From: Pleurodeles waltl
Taxonomy: Eukaryota; Chordata; Amphibia; Caudata; Salamandridae
DNA: 64,000 bases
Assembly: GCF_031143425.1 (NCBI RefSeq)
Contig: NC_090444.1
Span: 1,311,625,324 to 1,311,689,323 of the forward strand
Direction: 5' to 3'
Of the stretch, positions 58,801 through 64,000 are shown piece by piece (within the stretch, counting starts at the first letter, position 1; every line of letters begins with the position of its first letter). The notes under the pieces were generated by a model. It was not told the DNA's origin, did not search any database, and saw nothing but the letters and a program-made list of their open reading frames with translations. The translations under genes were made by a program, and so were the position numbers.

Positions 58801-60955
58801 GAAAAATCAGGGACTCCGACAAGACCCTGCTGCTCCAGCACCACCTTCTAATCAATGTGTCAAAATAAATCTTTTTTTAATGGCCTTCTTTTTATTAAAA
58901 TGTATATTCAATAATCCATAGCCATACCCATATTCGAAAGGAGAGAAGCTGGGTGAATACAAAATATAATAGAAATATTGCGTCCTTGAGATACACTTAT
59001 AGTCATATTTCAGTCACTATATGATATTCAGTTTTTCATTCTTCCAAAACCAGCATCTGGTAGTATTCAAGTGCATTGAATTTAACATATAGCACAAAGA
59101 GGTAAAAACACATTTATTGCAAAATACATTATCTCTCTATAAAGAGAAAAAACCCATTTTAACAGCAATTTTATGATGGCACACTGCAAATTTGCAAACG
59201 TGGTGCAGATGAAAAGTGCAAAATGCAAGATGTTTATTAAACACAATGCAACACAGTGAGCTCCAAGGCTGAATCAGTTCATTTTAGGTTTAAAGTCAAC
59301 TTATGTTCAGTCAGCCCAATATAGGTTAATACAAAATGAAGTTCATAGGGCCGGTAGCCAATGGTTTGGTCCTTTTAGAAAAAATCTACTGGCCACACTA
59401 GACCTAGCTCACATTATTGCGTAGTGTCTGAAGGCTTAGTCAACACCACATGGAGAAAAGATGCAGAGAACTGTTCTCAGGAAGACAGGTACAGGGAATA
59501 GTTTTGGAGCTTGGTTCCTTGTCAGACATTCTAATTAGCTCTACATCTTCTGCCAATGATGTTGTAGGCCTGGCCTTCATAGACAATGATCCTGCAGAGA
59601 ACAACAATTTTTATTTGCCAATGAGGAATATTTGCTTTTTTCTGGTGTCTTATTGCTTCCCTATATAATTGAATAATTCGTCTGTACCATTGTGAAGCGA
59701 GGACCTACCTGACAATGAAAACTTATCCTTATATAACTTGTGTTGTGAACTTTCCAAATTTGTCATTCATACTCTACTCTCTACGCTCATACTCATACTC
59801 TACTCTCTACATAGTAAGACTGTTTTCTTAACACAATATCTTAATTAATCAACCAACTCTTTACTACTGTTTTAAAGTTAAGCCAACCAATTGTTTTAGA
59901 TGTAGTATGCATTTCAAAATAAACACAAATTTTGGGGTAAATTACAATCCTTTTTGATAGTCTTAACCAACCTCCAAGCATTAAGGAAACTATCTAGTCT
60001 ACATCCAACTTAGAAAGCAGTATGTTGAAATTAAAACACCTCAGGGTGGAGCTTGGCTTCAGTGAAGAAGGCCATTCTCTAGATTTGGTCTGCTATGACC
60101 GCTCTGGCAAGCTTGAAAAATGTGACTGGGGGCCTCATCTACCAGGTAAAACCAGCAGATGGATGTTCACTTACTTATGAGGACATAAACTGAGAGCTGC
60201 AAGAAGGCTTCATTCCATACAGGCAACCATCTCCAAACCAGGCCTATTGCCGTGTTCAGACTCATGAGGGACCCACAACACCACTTCTTCTATCAAGCAA
60301 TGCATGGAGATTTTGGCCCTCATCAAGATGCTGACATAGGAATCTCAATAGAGCAAGCAGCCTCTTGAGTGGTTGATCAGGAGCTGTGAGCCCTGCATGA
60401 ACAAAAGTGCATCTCCACCCGGTTACAGACTCCATTGTGACCCCACCCTCCCAACCCTGAAAGAAGGCTGACCCAACCTGCCTGATATTTGAATGCACAC
60501 AGAGCATCATCATATTTGCATGCAAAAGGTTCCTGCTAAATGATTGGACTTTGTAAAACAAATTAGTCTCCTGGTGCTTAAAACGCCTCACGCTGCAGCT
60601 CCTTGGTGGTTGCTGAGTTACTTCATGAGAATGCACAAGTGCCACTCAAAGCATCGCAGACAGTTTTGAAGAGATAGATAAATGAGCTGCCAGATCTCTC
60701 ACTTTCAAAAGAAACCAGTACTACAGTAGCACCAGCCAAAAGAGGCTCACTGCTTCCCAAATCCTCCAAAAACATCCTTTAAAAAATAGCGCTTCCCCAA
60801 CTGCCCCACCCTTGCCACACACAACAGTTCCATCCACTCCTTAAATCCTCCAATAAACATCCTAATAAAATTACCACTTGCTCAGCTGCACCACACTCCT
60901 CACCCACAAAATCGAACATCCTCCCCAAATCCTCCAAATAACACACTTATAAAAC
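55898..60955. other. No recognised gene
   Basis: AT-rich to about 60000. From 60020 to 60700 the sequence is GC-richer, with a 127-codon minus frame (60645-60262) that carries no motif I know; it may be decayed retroelement sequence preceding the LTR unit at 60960-62805. Confidence 0.4.
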
Positions 60956-61205
60956 TATCTCTTCCATAACTGGCCCATCCTCATTGTTGGAGTTAAGATT
61001 TGTGTCACTTAAAAAAACGTTGGCACCAATTGATCAGAAAAATTTAGAAAAATCAAAAATGAAGTAATGAAAAAATTAGTCAAAATTTGAAAAATCCAAA
61101 ATACTTTTGCCCTAGGTCAATTTAGAGGATTTTTTACTTATTTCACTTAAAGCTGTAATGTGACTTTAAACACAAGTACTGGATCCCACCACTGTGCAAC
61201 AAAAA
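60956..61205 (-). mobile_element. Leader downstream of the LTR at 61206-62805
   Basis: Reading the minus strand after the LTR end gives TTTTTGTTGCACAGTGGTGG, then an AT-rich leader with no frame. The TGGTGG word close to the LTR end is where a primer site would lie. Identification as leader rests on the neighbouring LTR only. Confidence 0.35.
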
Positions 61206-62805
61206 TGTTAGAAAGTAGATTACTGGTTAGGGCTGGTAAGTACCTACACTTAGCAACAGGCCACTAACCTCCACTTAGGCCCAGTTAGCGCTCAATAAGT
61301 TAAACCCAGCTCAACCCTTGGTAGCTTGGCAACAAGCAACAAGGCTTAACTTAGGAGAAACATGTGTAAAGCCTTTAAAAATCACAAAACAGTAAATAAG
61401 TAAAACACAAAACAGAAAAAAACCTAACACCAATTAAAAAAAATAGATTATATTTTTATCTTTAAAATGACACCAAAATGAATAAAATCAGATAAGGCGA
61501 ACCGAAGATATGAATTTTTAAAGAATTAGTGGGGGGTTTCAGCACATAGAAATTAATAGCGCCAATCTGGTCATCGGGTCGCACCTCGCCCAGGGCAAAG
61601 TCAAATTTCAAGGCCATCCGCGATAGAGCTCTGCTCTGCTACAGCAAGCAGGAGGCTTTAGTCAAAACTTTACCTTCGGACGTAGTCGTTTCTTCAGCGG
61701 GACGAAGTAATCAGTCCGATCCGACCTCCCTGGAGCCCTTTCCTCGGATGCCCTTTGTGGGAGCCCTCAGTGAAGATTTCTACTTTCGGACTTAGATGAT
61801 TTTTCGGGATGACAATACTTCAACAGGGCCGAACCGGAATCTTGATCTGATGTCCCTGGAGCCCTCTTCGGATACACTGCTTGAGAGGTCCCTGTCAACT
61901 TTCTACGTTTTGACTTAGTCACTTTTTTGAAGACTTTCTTCAGTGGGACGAACCTGCAAGTCAGGCTAGGTCACAGTAGAGGCATGCCGGCTAGAGTTGC
62001 CACGGTGGGTTGGTCCTTCTATGGAGCTTTTTCCAAAATGTTTTCAAATATTCTCCAAACTTCTGGATCTTCTTCCTGGAGGTCTTTTAAGGCTCTTTTG
62101 GAGTCCACAGCTCACCCCAAGGTTCCAGAAGCTCTGAGTTGCTCCTTGAGAGTGCAGACTAGAAACTCCCAGAATGCACCTGGCTCAATCTCCAAAACAG
62201 CCACTGGACAGTGGTCAGGTGGTTAGTTTCTTCAGGATCTGAGAGATGGGACTCTGGTTAGCACATTTTCACCTGTAGCAAACAGGTAGTTCCTCCTTGA
62301 ACCAGTTGAAGCCAGGCAAAGTCCTTCTTGTGGTGCAGACCAAGTGTGCAGCTGGTGCAGTCCTTCCGAGTGCAGTGTCCAGGTGCAACATTCTTCAAAA
62401 ATCCTTCATGGTGGAAACTGATGTTTGGAGGTTAGATCTGGCTGACTTTGGAAGTACTTTTAATTCCAAAAGTTGAATTTGCATTTAACTTTAATTTAAA
62501 AGCAGCCAGCGAGATAGGTCTGCCTTTAAAATGACCCAGGACACCTCAGCAGTGCACCTATGGGTGCATTACCTATGCTGATGTCCCTTAACCTACATGC
62601 CCTACCATATACTAGGGCCTTATAGGTAGGTTTACATAGCCAATTATAATTAGCCTAATTTGCATACTTGTTTTTCACAGAGCACAAGCCCTGGGGCTGG
62701 GTAGCAGTACGCAGGGCACCATCAGAAACAGGAAAACACCAGCAAAAAGTGAAACATGGGGGCAAAAAGTTATGGAGCCTTTGCAATCAACCCTGTTTTC
62801 TCACA
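61206..62805 (-). mobile_element. Gypsy-type LTR, about 1.6 kb
   Basis: On the plus strand it runs from TGTTAGAAAG to TTTTCTCACA, giving TG...CA ends; read on the minus strand it starts TGTGAGAAAACAGG. The block 61220-61460 (CCCTTGGTAGCTTGGCAA, CAAGGCTTAACTTAGGAG, AACAGTAAATAAG) matches those at 6480, 13390 and 39925. No 5-bp duplication is seen (AAAAA against GTCAT), consistent with an LTR still joined to internal sequence on its left rather than a solo LTR. Confidence 0.6.
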
Positions 62806-64000
62806 GTCATAACCCACAATATTCACCTCCCTTCCAAATAAAGGTGCTGCTCAATATTGTCCATTCTTCGAAGTATTTTTCCTGGTTTGCTTTGATCTCC
62901 TCCAGGCCACTGAGTAGCTTGCTGAGGAGGAGGACCTCAGGTAGTGGATGTGCTGCTGGAAGAGAGATTTGGCTCCTTCAGGCAGCTGTGATAGAGATGC
63001 TGCCTCCTCTGTGCTGACTTAATACTGGAAGAAGTAGCTGCCACTGATTACTCTGCCTCCATCCTCTCAAGGACAACAAGCTGGCAGAAGGCACAGGTGA
63101 GCCACTATCTCGTATCAGTGATGGTCTGAGGTCATAACCTGGGAGACAGCTGGATGCTCTGAGGCAAGCAGAGAACATGAATTATAGTACCCACTACAAG
63201 CACATGTTTTGTAAGTCAGACAGCCTCATGGTCTTACCAATTCTCTAGGGCCACTGGCATTTTTTCTGTGATTCTGTGTCCCTGTTTTTTTTTACCAATA
63301 CTTCACATACTATCATTTGCACTGCATTACATAACATTAATTATTCCTCGTGCATAATTTTAAAAAATGTTTTTACTAAAATGGGGTAAAATTGTGAATT
63401 CAATGAATTCATCGGGTGGCACTTTCACCAGATACCTTGTTTAAGAAGAATGACTAAACTGCAAAGCTATATCGCCATGGAAAATATGGTGCATTAAACT
63501 TGTGGTGCACAGTTTACTTGACAATATGTATGCCATGCAACAGTAACTAGTCTAACCTGCTGGAGTGCCATGATTTTTGAACAACTATTGGCACATAAGT
63601 TATTTAACAGAAGCATTATGTTCAGTTGCTCCTCTCTCTGCAATAAATATATTATTCCTGACTTAGGAAGCAAGTGAGCGGTATGTAACATTTAAACTGT
63701 CAGGAGTTGGACTAGGTTTAGGTTTGGCCGTGGACAGGTTGGGTCACATGGCTCACACATCACATATTGGCAGGTTCTGGACAAAAGCAAAAGACACAAA
63801 TTTAATTATATGATTACCAACTACTGTATTTGCACAAGTTAAACTGCAACATCAAACAAATCTGAAATTGTTGCTAGCCAATGTGGAACAGAACAGACTG
63901 GAGAGAAACAATGCAAAATGGGAAAGTAAAAAAAAACATTAGCAACAAGACAATACAGAAGGCTGTGTAAGTTACCCTAGGTGGAATTCATTGTTAAAAC
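62806..64000. other. No recognised gene
   Basis: 62860-63180 is GC-richer and holds short opposing frames without motifs. The rest is AT-rich. I see no terminal repeat or exon. Confidence 0.4.

Noticed and set aside
60262..60645. 127-codon minus frame as a gene
   Set aside because: No motif, and the low hydrophobic pattern is like decayed repeat sequence. Possible but unsupported.

Overview
The window looks like intergenic or intronic DNA from a very large, transposon-rich vertebrate genome. A salamander, and among salamanders a newt (for example Pleurodeles-like), fits best. The reasons are: long AT-rich stretches with no recognisable host exon; Gmr1-type and other Gypsy LTR retrotransposons with LTRs of 1.5-2.3 kb; PIF/Harbinger elements with a Myb-like gene and many GC-rich Harbinger-type MITEs; and a Penelope-like element (PLE) with hammerhead-like tails. 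The species call is inference from the repeat repertoire, not a search result. I found no host protein-coding gene, rRNA, tRNA or CRISPR array that I can support. Most open frames here are chance or shadows of dead transposons.

Layout. 1-1934: the 5' part of a Gypsy-type LTR element on the minus strand, abutting the end of a Harbinger Myb-like gene (1935-3960, minus). 5512-7600: LTR fragments and a 50-bp perfect palindrome. 7600-13210: a decayed Gmr1-like retrotransposon on the minus strand with order gag, protease, integrase, then RT/RNase H. It is interrupted by two Harbinger-type MITEs, at 8595-9107 (TSD TTT) and 9794-10408 (TSD TAA). 13260-14510: its probable 5' LTR. 15758-18773: a short Gypsy element with 203-bp LTRs, a CAAAT target duplication, a mutated RT, and a second Harbinger Myb-gene fragment inserted at 17079-18451. 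18779-26900: mostly unrecognised sequence. 26920-27490: PLE-derived tails with hammerhead-like motifs. 29648-34193: a PLE (RT plus GIY-YIG endonuclease, broken by frameshifts and stops) flanked by long inverted repeats; the left repeat carries the second copy of the multi-hairpin MITE (30077-30678). 37121-39451: a solo LTR with a GTGAT target duplication. 39925-43480: two more LTR regions. 47068-47314: a GATA/GACA satellite block. 53038-53563 and 55356-55897: further terminal-inverted-repeat elements. 60960-62805: another LTR plus leader.

The most unusual object is the multi-hairpin element, present twice in opposite orientation (9794-10408 and 30077-30678). Nearly its whole length is a string of about twelve GC-rich hairpins, several with perfect arms of 10-29 bp. 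Where the copies differ inside an arm, the other arm often carries the mirror change, so the palindromes stay perfect while their sequence changes. The opposite PLE inverted repeat gives the empty site for one insertion and so proves a 3-bp target duplication (TAT). Together with the TAA duplication of the other copy and the shared terminal motif, this places the element among Harbinger-mobilised MITEs.
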